Source: Variovorax sp. Root318D1 (GTDB lineage: Bacteria; Pseudomonadota; Gammaproteobacteria; Burkholderiales; Burkholderiaceae_C). From it: a DNA stretch of 64,000 nucleotides. This document shows positions 24,868-33,648 of this stretch, in pieces. Under the pieces are notes generated by a model that ran no database searches, had not been told where the DNA came from, and saw nothing but the letters and a program-made list of their open reading frames with translations. The stretch covers positions 3,471-67,470 of the forward strand of contig NZ_LMCQ01000023.1 of NCBI RefSeq assembly GCF_001424835.1, read 5' to 3'. The position numbers were made by a program, and so were the translations under genes. Every line of letters starts with the position of its first letter. Position 1 is the first letter of the stretch.

Positions 24868-27800
24868 CTACCGGCCAGCAGCGGAGACCGTCGAGCCTTC
24901 GGACGCCACGCGATGGCGGTGGGCCCAGGCCGCGGCTTCGGTGCGGCTTCGGCAGTCGGTCTTGGAGAGGATGTGGCGCACGTGGTGGGCCACCGTGTGC
25001 GGGCTGATGAACAGCCGCTGCGCAATTGCCTGGTTGCTGTGGCCGGCACTGAGCAGCCGCAGCACGTCGACTTCGCGCGGGCTCAAGCCTTCGGGCGCCG
25101 CGGGTGATTGAGCGGCGCCTTCGAGCTCGCGCTGCAGCGCCTCGCAGCGGCGGGCGAGGCCGGCCATGCCAAGTTCGCGGCCGATCGAAAGCGCCGCTTC
25201 CAGATGCGATCTTGCGGCGGCCTCGTCGCCGCCGCGCCGGAACAGCCACCGCGCCCATTCGAAGCGGCTGTGCGCGAGCCAGGGCCGGCTGCCGCCTTGC
25301 TCGTCGAGCGCGGCCGCAGCCGCGAAATGAGCGGCGGCGCTCTCGTCGTCTTTCGCCAGTGCGGCGAGCATGCCGCGGTAGCGGTCCACAGCGCCGAAGC
25401 AGGCGATGTTGGTGCCGGTGACCACGTTGCGACCGGCATACGGCGCGAGCAGCTGATAGAGCGTGGCCGCGCGCGGCACGTCGCCAAGGCGGGCGCAGAC
25501 CTCGGCGGCAAAGACGATGTTGGTGAGCCACATGCCATCACGCGCAATGCCTTTGAAGCCATCGGCCGCCAGCGCTTCATAAGCCTCGCGGGCGGGCTCG
25601 TGCAGATCGAGCTCGGCACAGATCAGCGCGAGGCCGGGCTGCCACAGGCTGTTGCGCGGCACGCTGCCGACCAGCCCGCGCAGCACCGGCAGCACCTCGC
25701 CGAGCCGGCCCTGCTGACGCCGCAGCAAAAAGATCTGCAGGCTGTAGGCACCCTGCGCATGGTTCGACAGGAAGCGCTGCCCGAGCGTGAAGGTCTCGCC
25801 GGCCAGCCGTTCGGAATCCGCGAAGCGGCCTTCGTACGCGGCCAGCAGCGTGAGGCTGGCCAGGCCCATGGCTTGCATGAAGGGCTGGCGGATTGCATCC
25901 GCCACTCGCGAGTGCACCTGCGCCAGCGAGCGCGCCGCATCGAGCGCGCCCTTCTCGACCAAGTCGCCAAAGTACCAGCCGGTGAGAGCATCCACCCATT
26001 CGAGGTGGCCTGCACGTTCGGCCACGTCCAAGGCCTCGCCTGCGCAGCGCAGTCGCTCGTCGAGCTGCTCGGGATCGCCGCGCGCCGGCACGATCGCGGC
26101 CAACGCCTTGAACAGAGGCTGCGGCATGGCCAGTTGGCGCGCCAACGCCACGGCGCTGCGCTGCGCCGCGTTGGCTTCAGGCTGCCGGCCGCAAAAGATG
26201 CAGGCGCGGCACAGCGCGGCCAGCAGGTCGACCCGCAGCGCGGCATCGAAGCGATCGGCCGCCGTGAGCGCCTCTTCGAGCAAGGCGGCCGCCTCTTCGC
26301 CCGGGCGGCTGATGCGCCAGCCGTTGTCCTCGAAGCCGAGCGCCGCCCGCGCGAACAGCTCGGCGTCGCCGAGCGCGCGCGCCAGCGTGGCGGCTTCCAG
26401 GAAGGTGGCGGCAGCTGCATCGTTCTCGCCGGCATGCATCTGCACCGCGCCCAGCGCCAGCAGCAGTTCGCCATGCCGCGCGCGCTCGGCCGGCAGCCAG
26501 CGCTCCTGCAGCTGCAACGCGAGCCGATAGCAGCGCAAGGCCTCCTCGTAGGCCATCACCGCAACGGCCCGCGCGGCGGCGCGCTGCGCGATCTCCAGCG
26601 CGCGCGCCGGGCTGCCCACAGGCAACGCTGCGGCCGCGTGGTAGGCCAGCGGCGCCAGCACCGCGTCGGGATCGGCGGCGTGGCGCGCCTCGAGCGATTC
26701 GGCAATTCGCCCATGCAGCTCGACGCGCCGTGCCGCGGGCAGCTCGTCGTAGAGCACTTCACGGATCAGCACGTGGCTGAACTGGTACTGCGCCCCCTGT
26801 GGTACCCGCTCGATGATCCGGTGCGACAGCGCTTCATCGAGCCTGCCGAGCAGTTCGGCCTCGCTGTCGGCGCCGGCCAGTTCGGCCAGGAGAGGCAGGT
26901 CGAAGTCGCGGCCGATGCAAGCGGCAATCGCCAGCAGCGTGCAGCAGGGCGCCGAGAGCCGGTTGAGCCGCTGGCCGATCACCGCGCGAATGCCGCTCGG
27001 CACGGTTTCGACCAGCGCCGCGGCGGCATGCGGGTCGTTGCCTTGGGGGCCCTGCTGCAAGAAGCGCAGCGTCTCCACCAGGTACAGCGGATTGCCTTCG
27101 GTGCGGCGGTGCATGGTTGCAATCACCGCGGGCGGCGGCGTCACGGCGCTGGCCGCGGCCACCATCCGCTCGGTTTCTTCCAGGCTCAGGCCCGGGAGCG
27201 GCAGCCGACAGAACTGCCGTGTATTCAACAGTTCGGCCAGCGTGGTTGCCAACGGGTGCTGGCGCGACAGATCCGCCTCGCGGTAGGAGCCGAGCAGCAG
27301 GATGCGGCTCTCGCTGAGTTCTTGCGCGATGAAAGCCAGGAGCCGCAGCGACGAGGCATCGGCCCAGTGCAGGTTGTCCAGAATAAGGAGCAGCGGCCGC
27401 AGCGTGGCTACCTGGCGCCAGAAATGCGCCACTGCGGCAAACAGGCGAAAGCGCGCCTGGTCGCCTTCGCCGATGGCTGGCACCGCGGTGCCCGGGGGCA
27501 GCCGCTCGGCGAGTTCGGGTGCAATTTCGACGGCCGCCGCGGCGTCCCGCCCGAGCAGCGCTGGCAGGCGCTCGTCGCGGCAGGCCCGCAGGCAGGCCTG
27601 CATGGCGCGTGTCCAGGGCAAGAAGGGCGGCGCACCAGGTTCCTCGAGGCAGCGGCCCCACAGGGTGAGCATGCCGCGCCGCAGGGCCAGCGTTGCCACT
27701 TCCTGCGCCAGCCGGGTCTTGCCGATGCCAGCCTCGCCGCTGACCATCATCACGCGGCCGCGCCCGGCCAGTGCCCCGCCGAGCGCATCGTGCGCCAGCT

Positions 27801-27951
27801 GCAGTTCGCCGCGGCGCCCCACGAAGGGCTCGGTGGCGCCCGCCACCGCGGGGCTTGCCACCGGCGCGGCACCGCAGGCCGGACATGGCGCATCAGCGTG
27901 CAGGCTGACGCGTCCGCAGCGGTGACAAGCGATCCGATCCAGCATGGCCAT
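24868..27951 (-). CDS. Large MalT-like regulator: zinc ribbon, ATPase, TPR-like region, LuxR HTH
   Basis: Regulator of about 1027 residues. N-terminal Cys pairs (C9/C12 and C23/C26) form a zinc-ribbon-like knuckle. An AAA/STAND ATPase follows, with Walker A GEAGIGKT (residues 72-79) and a Walker B-like LLLILDNLHWADAS. A long helical region with repeat-like Ala/Leu patterns fills about 350-940. The C-terminal LuxR helix-turn-helix has LSPREVDVLRLLSAGHSNQA and SPHTVAHHVRHILSKT. The class uses ATP binding and an inducer to multimerise on DNA. Targets are unknown. Two adjacent ATGs (27951 and 27945) share a GAGGAG. The zinc ribbon fused in front is the unusual part. Confidence 0.88.
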   Translation of the reverse strand: MAMLDRIACHRCGRVSLHADAPCPACGAAPVASPAVAGATEPFVGRRGELQLAHDALGGALAGRGRVMMVSGEAGIGKTRLAQEVATLALRRGMLTLWGRCLEEPGAPPFLPWTRAMQACLRACRDERLPALLGRDAAAAVEIAPELAERLPPGTAVPAIGEGDQARFRLFAAVAHFWRQVATLRPLLLILDNLHWADASSLRLLAFIAQELSESRILLLGSYREADLSRQHPLATTLAELLNTRQFCRLPLPGLSLEETERMVAAASAVTPPPAVIATMHRRTEGNPLYLVETLRFLQQGPQGNDPHAAAALVETVPSGIRAVIGQRLNRLSAPCCTLLAIAACIGRDFDLPLLAELAGADSEAELLGRLDEALSHRIIERVPQGAQYQFSHVLIREVLYDELPAARRVELHGRIAESLEARHAADPDAVLAPLAYHAAAALPVGSPARALEIAQRAAARAVAVMAYEEALRCYRLALQLQERWLPAERARHGELLLALGAVQMHAGENDAAAATFLEAATLARALGDAELFARAALGFEDNGWRISRPGEEAAALLEEALTAADRFDAALRVDLLAALCRACIFCGRQPEANAAQRSAVALARQLAMPQPLFKALAAIVPARGDPEQLDERLRCAGEALDVAERAGHLEWVDALTGWYFGDLVEKGALDAARSLAQVHSRVADAIRQPFMQAMGLASLTLLAAYEGRFADSERLAGETFTLGQRFLSNHAQGAYSLQIFLLRRQQGRLGEVLPVLRGLVGSVPRNSLWQPGLALICAELDLHEPAREAYEALAADGFKGIARDGMWLTNIVFAAEVCARLGDVPRAATLYQLLAPYAGRNVVTGTNIACFGAVDRYRGMLAALAKDDESAAAHFAAAAALDEQGGSRPWLAHSRFEWARWLFRRGGDEAAARSHLEAALSIGRELGMAGLARRCEALQRELEGAAQSPAAPEGLSPREVDVLRLLSAGHSNQAIAQRLFISPHTVAHHVRHILSKTDCRSRTEAAAWAHRHRVASEGSTVSAAGR

Positions 27952-28034
27952 GCCGCTCCTCGAGCTTTTCCGGCCATGGGGCCGGCATGGACGAGTCTGC
28001 ACGCGGTATGCGCTTGTAGGGCTTAGGACTTACG

Positions 28035-28059
28035 CCACGCCACGCCACGCCACGCCGCG
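28035..28059. repeat. CCACG pentanucleotide tandem repeat
   Basis: Four consecutive CCACG units and a fifth CCGCG unit, in the 279-base gap between the MalT-like regulator and the DUF3348-type gene, which diverge from here. A pentamer repeat near start regions can vary in copy number by slippage. Nothing else is recognised in the gap. Confidence 0.7.
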
Positions 28060-28230
28060 TTGAAGACGCTGCCGAAGCGTGCACGGGCTGGACGGTCGCC
28101 GCGGCGGCTGGCCGAAAACGCGCCGTAACCGCCGCTGCGTTACTGGAAGTTTCACTCGGGCGGGGGTGCTCGGCCGGGGCTCCCGGGAGGGGTGGCCAGT
28201 GTAGACTGCCAGGTTTTTCGTTCTGGCGGT

Positions 28231-28920
28231 ATGGCGCACGTTTCACAGCGCACAGTTTTCAACGGTTCGGCGCTGGTGCGCCTGCTTTCCCGACTGGCCG
28301 ACGCAGGCGTGCGCGAACCCACGCAAGCCACCGCGGACCGATTGAGCCAATGGTTCGGCTGGACCGATGCCATTTCGCTTTCCGCGGCGCTGGACGGCGT
28401 TCCGGCGGTCGCTTCTTCGCGGCTGCGGGCTCCCGCCGGTTCCGAGGAGCGGGAATGCGCCCGTGCGCGGACTGCGCTGGCCAATGCGATCGCAGAAGAC
28501 GGCGTGGTCATGGCCGCAACCGACTTCGCGCCGCTGCGCCGCCGCTACCTTGCGCTACAGCAGGCCATGGAAGCCGGCATCGGCCCGTTGCGCGGGCGCT
28601 TGCGGACGACGCTGGCGGCCAGGTCCCCGGCCATGGCAAGGCTGGCGGCAGTGGACGTGGTCATGGAGCAGGTACTGGCTGCGCGCGAGCACAGCCTTTT
28701 GGCCGGCGTGCCCGCATTGCTCGAAAAACATTTCAACCGCTTGAGCGGGAACGGCACGTCGACGACAGCCGAGCCCGCCGGCGAACCCCAGGCCGGCGAG
28801 TGGCTGCACGTTTTCCGCAAGGACATGAAGACCGTGCTGCTCGCCGAACTGGATTTCCGATTTCAACCAATCGATGGGCTGCTCGAAGCCCTTCGCACGA
28901 GGCAACCAGAGTGCCAATGA
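28231..28920 (+). CDS. DUF3348-type protein, first gene of motor-like operon
   Basis: 229-residue soluble, mostly helical protein beginning MAHVSQRTVFNGSALVRLLS, then DRLSQWFGWTDAISLSAALD. No signal peptide or membrane helix is present, so it is probably cytoplasmic. I recall proteins of this type being labelled DUF3348 in Burkholderiales beside DUF802, OmpA-like and DUF2894 genes; this is from memory. Its stop overlaps the next gene's ATG (ATGA), showing translational coupling. A role as assembly factor or cytoplasmic effector for the membrane complex is inferred. A GTG at 28192 would add 13 residues but has poor spacing to its GGAGG. Confidence 0.75.
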   Translation: MAHVSQRTVFNGSALVRLLSRLADAGVREPTQATADRLSQWFGWTDAISLSAALDGVPAVASSRLRAPAGSEERECARARTALANAIAEDGVVMAATDFAPLRRRYLALQQAMEAGIGPLRGRLRTTLAARSPAMARLAAVDVVMEQVLAAREHSLLAGVPALLEKHFNRLSGNGTSTTAEPAGEPQAGEWLHVFRKDMKTVLLAELDFRFQPIDGLLEALRTRQPECQ

Positions 28921-31007
28921 ATAGATTTCTTCACTACGCTGCTTTTGCCGCGGGCCTGGCCGTCGTGTGCTGGGTTGGCGCGGGCTACGCCGGGTCGCAT
29001 CCCTTGGCGCTCATCGTCACGATGATCGTCGGCGCGTTCTACATCATGGGTGCGCTGGAGCTGCACCGGTTCCAGCAGGCAACGTTCACCTTGAGCCGCG
29101 CCGTGGCCAACTTGTCGGCCGCTCCGGCGGACTTGGGCGCATGGCTCGGCCAACTGCATCCAACGCTGCGCAACGCGGTGCGCCTGCGCATCGAAGGCGA
29201 GCGTGTCGGCTTGCCCGGCCCCGCGCTCACGCCCTACCTGGCCGGACTGCTGGTGCTGCTGGGCATGCTGGGCACATTCCTCGGCATGGTGGTCACGCTC
29301 AACGGCACCGGGCTGGCGCTGGAGACGGCGACCGACCTGCCGGCCATCCGCGCTTCGTTGTCAGCCCCAGTCAAGGGCCTGGGGCTGGCGTTTGGCACTT
29401 CGGTGGCCGGCGTGGCCGCCTCGGCGATGCTCGGCCTTGCCTCGGCCCTGTGCCGGCGCGAACGGCTGCAGGCCGGGCAAGCGCTCGACAGCAAGATCGC
29501 GACTACGTTGCGCATCTACTCGGAGACCCATCGGAGAGAGGCATCGTTCCAGTTGCTGGAGCAGCAGGCTCAGCTGATGCCCCGGCTCGTCGACCAGCTG
29601 CAGGCGATGATGGCCACGATGGAGCGCCAGGCCCAGGCCTTGAACGAGCGGCTCGTCACCGGCCAGGCGCACTTCCACACCCAGGCCGAGGCCGTGTACG
29701 CCGGCCTGGCTTCCTCGGTCGACCAGTCGCTGAAACAGAGCCTGACCGAAAGCGCCCGCATCGCCGGCGCCACGATCCAGCCGGTCGTCGAAGCCACCAT
29801 GGCCGGCATCGCGCGCGAGACGGCTTCCTTGCACGACACCGTCGCACGCACGGTGCAGCAGCAGCTCGATGGGCTTTCGAGTCGTTTCGAAGCTACGACG
29901 ACCAGCGTGGCCGACACCTGGAAGGCCGCGCTTGCCGAGCATGAGCGCACATCCGGCGCGCTGGCCAAAGACTTGAGCGCATCGCATGAGCGCTTTGCCG
30001 AGACGTTCGAGCAACGTTCGGCATCGCTGGTCGAAGCCGTTTCCGCCCGGCTCGAGGGCACGGTGGGCAGCGTGTCCGAAACCTGGGGCAGTGCGCTCGC
30101 ACAGCATCAGCGCGTGAGCGAAAAGCTGTCGGAAGACACGCACCAGTCCCTCGCCTCCGCAGCCGCAGGCTTCGAGCAGAACGCGGCATCGCTGCTGCGC
30201 ACCGTGGACCAGGCGCATGCCGATCTTCAGACGCAGATGGCGGCGCGCGACGAGCAGCGCCTGTCGGCCTGGACGCAGGCGCTGGCGGCCATGGCCACAT
30301 CATTGCAGCAGGAGTGGCAGCAGGCCGGCGCGCACACGGCGGGCCAGCAGCAACAGCTTTTCGAGACCCTGGCGCAAACCGCCCGCGACATGTCGGCGCA
30401 GGCCGAAGCCCACGCGAAGACCACGGTGGCCGAAATCGCCCAGCTCCTGCAGGCCGCGTCCGACGCGCCGCGCGTGGCGGCCGAAGTTGTGGCCGAGTTG
30501 CGCCAGAAGCTTTCTGACAGCATGGCCCGCGACAACGCGATGCTGGAAGAACGCAGCCGCATCATGGAAACACTGGGAACGCTGCTCGACGCCGTGAACC
30601 ACGCCTCCACGGAGCAGCGCTCGGCAGTCGATGCGCTGGTCGGCGCGTCGGCCGATGTGCTGGAGCGCGTCGGCAGCCGCTTCACCGACAAGGTCGAGGC
30701 GGAAACCGGAAAGATGGCCGGCGTCGCCGCGCAGATCACCGGCAGCGCCGTCGAAGTGGCCAGCCTCGGCGAAGCCTTCGGTCTTGCCGTGCAGCTGTTC
30801 AGCGAATCGAACGACAAGTTGGTGGCCCATCTGCAGCGCGTCGAAGGCGCGCTCGGCAAGTCCATTGCACGCAGCGATGAGCAGCTGGCGTATTACGTTG
30901 CGCAGGCGAGGGAGGTCATCGACCTCAGCATCATGTCGCAGAAGCAGATCGTCGAAGACCTGCAGCAGATTGCCGGCCGGCAGCAGGCCGTGGCGAGCGA
31001 AGCGTGA
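28917..31007 (+). CDS. MotA/ExbB/ZorA-like channel subunit with long coiled tail (DUF802 repeats)
   Basis: 696-residue inner-membrane protein. Four helices are predicted at about 5-24, 29-48, 105-128 and 152-178. The last two (LAGLLVLLGMLGTFLGMVVT and GLGLAFGTSVAGVAASAMLG) match the conserved pore helices of MotA/TolQ/ExbB proton-channel subunits. Residues about 200-690 form a very long helical tail with few Cys or Pro, including two copies of a roughly 55-residue repeat (about 316-376 and 377-432, each containing SVxxTWxxALAxHxR), consistent with DUF802. A long cytoplasmic tail behind a MotA core is also the design of ZorA. It should form a pentamer around the dimer made by the next gene. 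Overlapping starts and stops link it to both neighbours. Confidence 0.85.
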   Translation: MNRFLHYAAFAAGLAVVCWVGAGYAGSHPLALIVTMIVGAFYIMGALELHRFQQATFTLSRAVANLSAAPADLGAWLGQLHPTLRNAVRLRIEGERVGLPGPALTPYLAGLLVLLGMLGTFLGMVVTLNGTGLALETATDLPAIRASLSAPVKGLGLAFGTSVAGVAASAMLGLASALCRRERLQAGQALDSKIATTLRIYSETHRREASFQLLEQQAQLMPRLVDQLQAMMATMERQAQALNERLVTGQAHFHTQAEAVYAGLASSVDQSLKQSLTESARIAGATIQPVVEATMAGIARETASLHDTVARTVQQQLDGLSSRFEATTTSVADTWKAALAEHERTSGALAKDLSASHERFAETFEQRSASLVEAVSARLEGTVGSVSETWGSALAQHQRVSEKLSEDTHQSLASAAAGFEQNAASLLRTVDQAHADLQTQMAARDEQRLSAWTQALAAMATSLQQEWQQAGAHTAGQQQQLFETLAQTARDMSAQAEAHAKTTVAEIAQLLQAASDAPRVAAEVVAELRQKLSDSMARDNAMLEERSRIMETLGTLLDAVNHASTEQRSAVDALVGASADVLERVGSRFTDKVEAETGKMAGVAAQITGSAVEVASLGEAFGLAVQLFSESNDKLVAHLQRVEGALGKSIARSDEQLAYYVAQAREVIDLSIMSQKQIVEDLQQIAGRQQAVASEA

Positions 31008-31666
31008 TGCGGGACGACCTCGACGCCGGCCTGGAGCCGAGCGTGCCGGTGTGGGCGGTCTTCGGCGACCTGATGTCGGGGCTCGTCGGCGCCTTCGTGC
31101 TGATCCTGGTGGGCGCGCTCGGCATGCAGCTGGACCTCGCGGCAAAGCTGCAGGCCGAGGTGCAGCAGCGCCAGGCCGAGACGCAGCGCCGGGAGGCGCT
31201 CGAGCAGGCGCTGGCAGGGCCGCTCGCGGCTGGCAGGGTCACGCTCACCAACGGGCGCATCGGCATCAGCGGCAGCGTGCTGTTTGCCTTCAACTCGGCC
31301 GATCTGCAGCCCGAAGGCCGGCAAGTGCTCAAGAGCCTGGCTGCACCCGTGGCCGCCTACCTCCGCGCGCGTGACGAGGTGCTGATGGTGAGCGGCTTCA
31401 CCGACGACCGCCAGATGCGGCAGACGAAGGAAGGCAACCGGCCGTTCACGGACAACTGGGAGCTGTCGGCCCAGCGCGCCCTGACGGTGACGCGCGCCTT
31501 GATCGAAGAAGGCATTCCCTCGTCATCGGTGTTTGCCGCGGCCTTCGGGTCGGAGCAGGCGGTGGCGTCCAATGCCGATGCCGAAGGACGCGCAAAGAAC
31601 CGGCGCGTCGAAATGGCGCCCACGCCCCGGCAGCAGACCGGCACCGGCGCGAAGGCCCGTGAGTAG
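31007..31666 (+). CDS. MotB/ZorB-like OmpA-family stator partner
   Basis: 219-residue protein. A short cytoplasmic start is followed by one transmembrane helix, VWAVFGDLMSGLVGAFVLIL. Asp21 sits at its start, where MotB, ExbD and ZorB carry the proton-binding Asp. A linker of about 30 polar residues leads to an OmpA-like peptidoglycan-binding domain (about 75-205) with VLFAFNSADLQPEG, SGFTDD, DNWELSAQRALTVTRAL and AKNRRVEM. The NWELS-x2-RA motif is shared with MotB. Ion-driven torque or force between inner membrane and cell wall is inferred. The ATG at 31007 overlaps the previous stop (TGATG); a GTG at 31004 is an alternative. Confidence 0.87.
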   Translation: MRDDLDAGLEPSVPVWAVFGDLMSGLVGAFVLILVGALGMQLDLAAKLQAEVQQRQAETQRREALEQALAGPLAAGRVTLTNGRIGISGSVLFAFNSADLQPEGRQVLKSLAAPVAAYLRARDEVLMVSGFTDDRQMRQTKEGNRPFTDNWELSAQRALTVTRALIEEGIPSSSVFAAAFGSEQAVASNADAEGRAKNRRVEMAPTPRQQTGTGAKARE

Positions 31667-31670
31667 CGTC

Positions 31671-32312
31671 ATGGACGATCCCATGGCGATGCTCGATGCG
31701 TGGCGTGCGCGCGGCGAGCATCGCGTGGACCCGGTGCGCTTTCGTTTCATCGAGGCGATGGCCAGACGCGCGACCGAGCACCAGGGCGATGCGCGGCGCA
31801 TCCTCGATGACAAGGTGAATAGCCTGCTCGCGGCGTATCGCGAGAATCTTGAAAAGAGCGCGGGCGTTGTTCCCACGGCGCCGCCAAATACGGGCTCGAA
31901 GTTGCCGGCCCCGCCTGCTCGCGGGCCGCTCGCCGAACTCGTCGAGCACATTGCGCGGCAGTCGCCGCTGCTAGCGGAAGGGCTGACTGCGACAACCGAT
32001 GCCGCGCCCGCTCCCGAACTGAAGACGCTCCGGTATTTCAGGAGCACCTGGTCGCGGCTCAGTGCCGACCGGCGGCTGACACAATCATTGGCGAAGGTAC
32101 CGGACAACGCCGGCCCACTCAACTCGCATCACCTCGTGCATCGGTCGCTGAAGCTGATGCATGAGCTCTCACCCGAATATCTGAACCGGTTCATGTCGTA
32201 CGTCGACACGTTGCTCTGGGTCGATCAGCTGAATGGCAGCAACGCGCCCGCCGCGGCAAACGCGCCGCGCGCCGAAAGCCAGAAGAAGGCCGCGCGCGGC
32301 AAAGCCGGCTGA
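31671..32312 (+). CDS. DUF2894-type protein, last gene of motor-like operon
   Basis: 213-residue soluble protein: MDDPMAMLDAWRARGEHRVD, a helical N-terminal part, a Pro/Ala linker (about 70-95), then SPLLAEGL and KTLRYFRSTWSRLSADRRLT, and SPEYLNRFMSYVDTLLWVDQ, ending in a basic Lys/Arg/Ala tail. No catalytic motif is visible; the basic tail could contact nucleic acid or membrane. I recall this as DUF2894, seen beside DUF802 and OmpA-like genes. It starts four bases after the stator gene; a GTG at 31659 overlapping that gene's end is an alternative start. It is probably a cytoplasmic partner of the complex. Confidence 0.78.
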   Translation: MDDPMAMLDAWRARGEHRVDPVRFRFIEAMARRATEHQGDARRILDDKVNSLLAAYRENLEKSAGVVPTAPPNTGSKLPAPPARGPLAELVEHIARQSPLLAEGLTATTDAAPAPELKTLRYFRSTWSRLSADRRLTQSLAKVPDNAGPLNSHHLVHRSLKLMHELSPEYLNRFMSYVDTLLWVDQLNGSNAPAAANAPRAESQKKAARGKAG

Positions 32313-32323
32313 GGCGCTTCCGG

Positions 32324-32641
32324 CTAGCGCAAGCCGTGCGCGCGGATCACTGCTTTCAGCCGCCGCACCTCGTGCTGCAAGTCGAGAATCAGCGCCGCTG
32401 CGTCCAGGCCCACGCCAAAGTCGCGTTCGAGCCTGCGCGCTTCCAGGGCGCATTGCAGGTCGGCGCTGGAGAACTGCCACCGCTCGGGTGGCGCTTCGGC
32501 GGTGGTGATCTGCACGATGCCCACTTCGACGAGTTGCACCACCCATTCGGTGTCAGCGCCGCAGGCATGGGCCAGCTCGCTCGCGGCAAGCGGCTGCGAC
32601 GCGCTGATGGCGGTTGTGACGGATACGGTCGCCATGCTCAC
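32324..32641 (-). CDS. cbpM: Chaperone modulator CbpM
   Basis: 105-residue MerR-like protein that inhibits the co-chaperone CbpA by binding its J-domain. The helix-turn-helix-like part (SELAHACGADTEWVVQLVEV) is followed by SADLQCALEARRLERDFGVG and a C-terminal leucine-rich helix (ALILDLQHEVRRLKAVIR), as in known CbpM. A GTG at 32641 overlaps the cbpA stop (GTGA); an ATG at 32635 is possible. Its position after cbpA is the usual order. Confidence 0.88.
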   Translation of the reverse strand: MSMATVSVTTAISASQPLAASELAHACGADTEWVVQLVEVGIVQITTAEAPPERWQFSSADLQCALEARRLERDFGVGLDAAALILDLQHEVRRLKAVIRAHGLR

Positions 32642-33600
32642 ACTCCCAGATGCTGGCGTGGGTTGAACGAAGCCGACGCTTGCGCGAGCTGCTCATAGGC
32701 CTTGCGCGTGGCCTCCGCGGTGGCGGGGGGCAGGGCAATTTCCAGCAGCAGGTACAGGTCGCCGGGCTGCTTGCCGCCAAGCCCGCGGCCCTTGAGCCTG
32801 AGCTTGAGGCCGCTGCGCGCATTGGGCGGCACGGTCACCTCGACCGCGCCGCCGGTGGGAACGGGCACCTTCACTTGCGCGCCGAGCGCGGCCTCGGTCG
32901 GTGTAACGGGCAGCGTCATGTAGATGTCGCGTTCCTCGACGCGATAGAGCCTGTGCGGCGCGATGCGCACCTCAAGGTACAGGTCGCCGGCCGGCTCGCC
33001 GCCGTGGCCGGGCATGCCCTGTCCGGCAAGACGGATGAACTGCCCCGGATGCATGCCGGCCGGGATCTTGACGCTGAGCGTGCGCGTCTTGAACGACGGG
33101 CGGCCCTGCGCGTCGATTTCTTGCGAGCGCAGCGTGATCTCGCGCTCGGCGCCGTTGAGTGCGTCCTCGAGCGAGATCTCGATGGCCGCGTGATGGTCTT
33201 CGCCGCGGGCGCGGTAGTTGCGCCTGGCCGCGCCGCGCCGCTCGGCCTCGCCGAAGAGCGACGAGAAGAACTCGCTGAAGTCCGCGTGGTCGGCCGGGCC
33301 CTGGTTCGGGCCGCGGTGAAATTCGAAACCCGTGTCCCAGCCTGGCGGCGGCTGGAAGTCGCCTTCGGGGCGGCCGCCGCGCGCTACGCGGTCGGCCAGT
33401 GCGTCGTAGGCGGCGCGCTTTTCCTTGTCGCGCAGCACGTCGTTGGCTTCGTTGATGTCGCGCATGCGCTTCTCGGCGTCGGCTTCCTTGCTGACGTCGG
33501 GGTGGTACTTGCGCGCAAGCTTGCGGTAGGCCTTGCGCACGTCGTCGTCGGACGCGGTGCGGTCGATCCCCAGTGCGCTGTAGTAGTCCTTGAATTCCAT
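32638..33600 (-). CDS. cbpA: DnaJ-class co-chaperone, curved-DNA-binding protein
   Basis: 320-residue type II Hsp40. The J-domain (residues 1-70) starts MEFKDYYSALGIDRTA and has the HPD triad in KYHPDVSKEADAEKR. A Gly-rich linker and two C-terminal beta-sandwich domains follow (ISLEDALNGAEREITL, GDLYLEVRIAPH, PGDLYLLLEIALP). There is no zinc-finger region, which separates it from DnaJ. It stimulates DnaK ATPase and binds curved DNA and unfolded proteins. It is co-transcribed with cbpM. Confidence 0.92.
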   Translation of the reverse strand: MEFKDYYSALGIDRTASDDDVRKAYRKLARKYHPDVSKEADAEKRMRDINEANDVLRDKEKRAAYDALADRVARGGRPEGDFQPPPGWDTGFEFHRGPNQGPADHADFSEFFSSLFGEAERRGAARRNYRARGEDHHAAIEISLEDALNGAEREITLRSQEIDAQGRPSFKTRTLSVKIPAGMHPGQFIRLAGQGMPGHGGEPAGDLYLEVRIAPHRLYRVEERDIYMTLPVTPTEAALGAQVKVPVPTGGAVEVTVPPNARSGLKLRLKGRGLGGKQPGDLYLLLEIALPPATAEATRKAYEQLAQASASFNPRQHLGV

Positions 33601-33648
33601 GGCGGTCGGTGTGGGGGTGAACGCCGAACGGTACGCGCCCGGGCTTTG

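Noticed and set aside
25108..28026. Long open frame on the plus strand across the MalT-like gene
   Set aside because: Low-complexity Arg/Gln/Gly/Ala translation opposite a gene with clear Walker and LuxR motifs; a composition artefact.
28035..28059. Start of a CRISPR array
   Set aside because: The unit is only five bases, with no spacers and no cas genes.
28917..31666. Flagellar MotA/MotB or Tol/Ton pair
   Set aside because: The channel subunit has a 500-residue tail absent from MotA, TolQ and ExbB, and no flagellar, tolA/tolB or tonB genes are adjacent.
28231..32312. Zorya anti-phage system
   Set aside because: The ZorA/ZorB-like core is present, but no helicase, nuclease or other known Zorya effector gene flanks it, and no mobile or defence genes are nearby. 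Kept as a related but distinct motor module.
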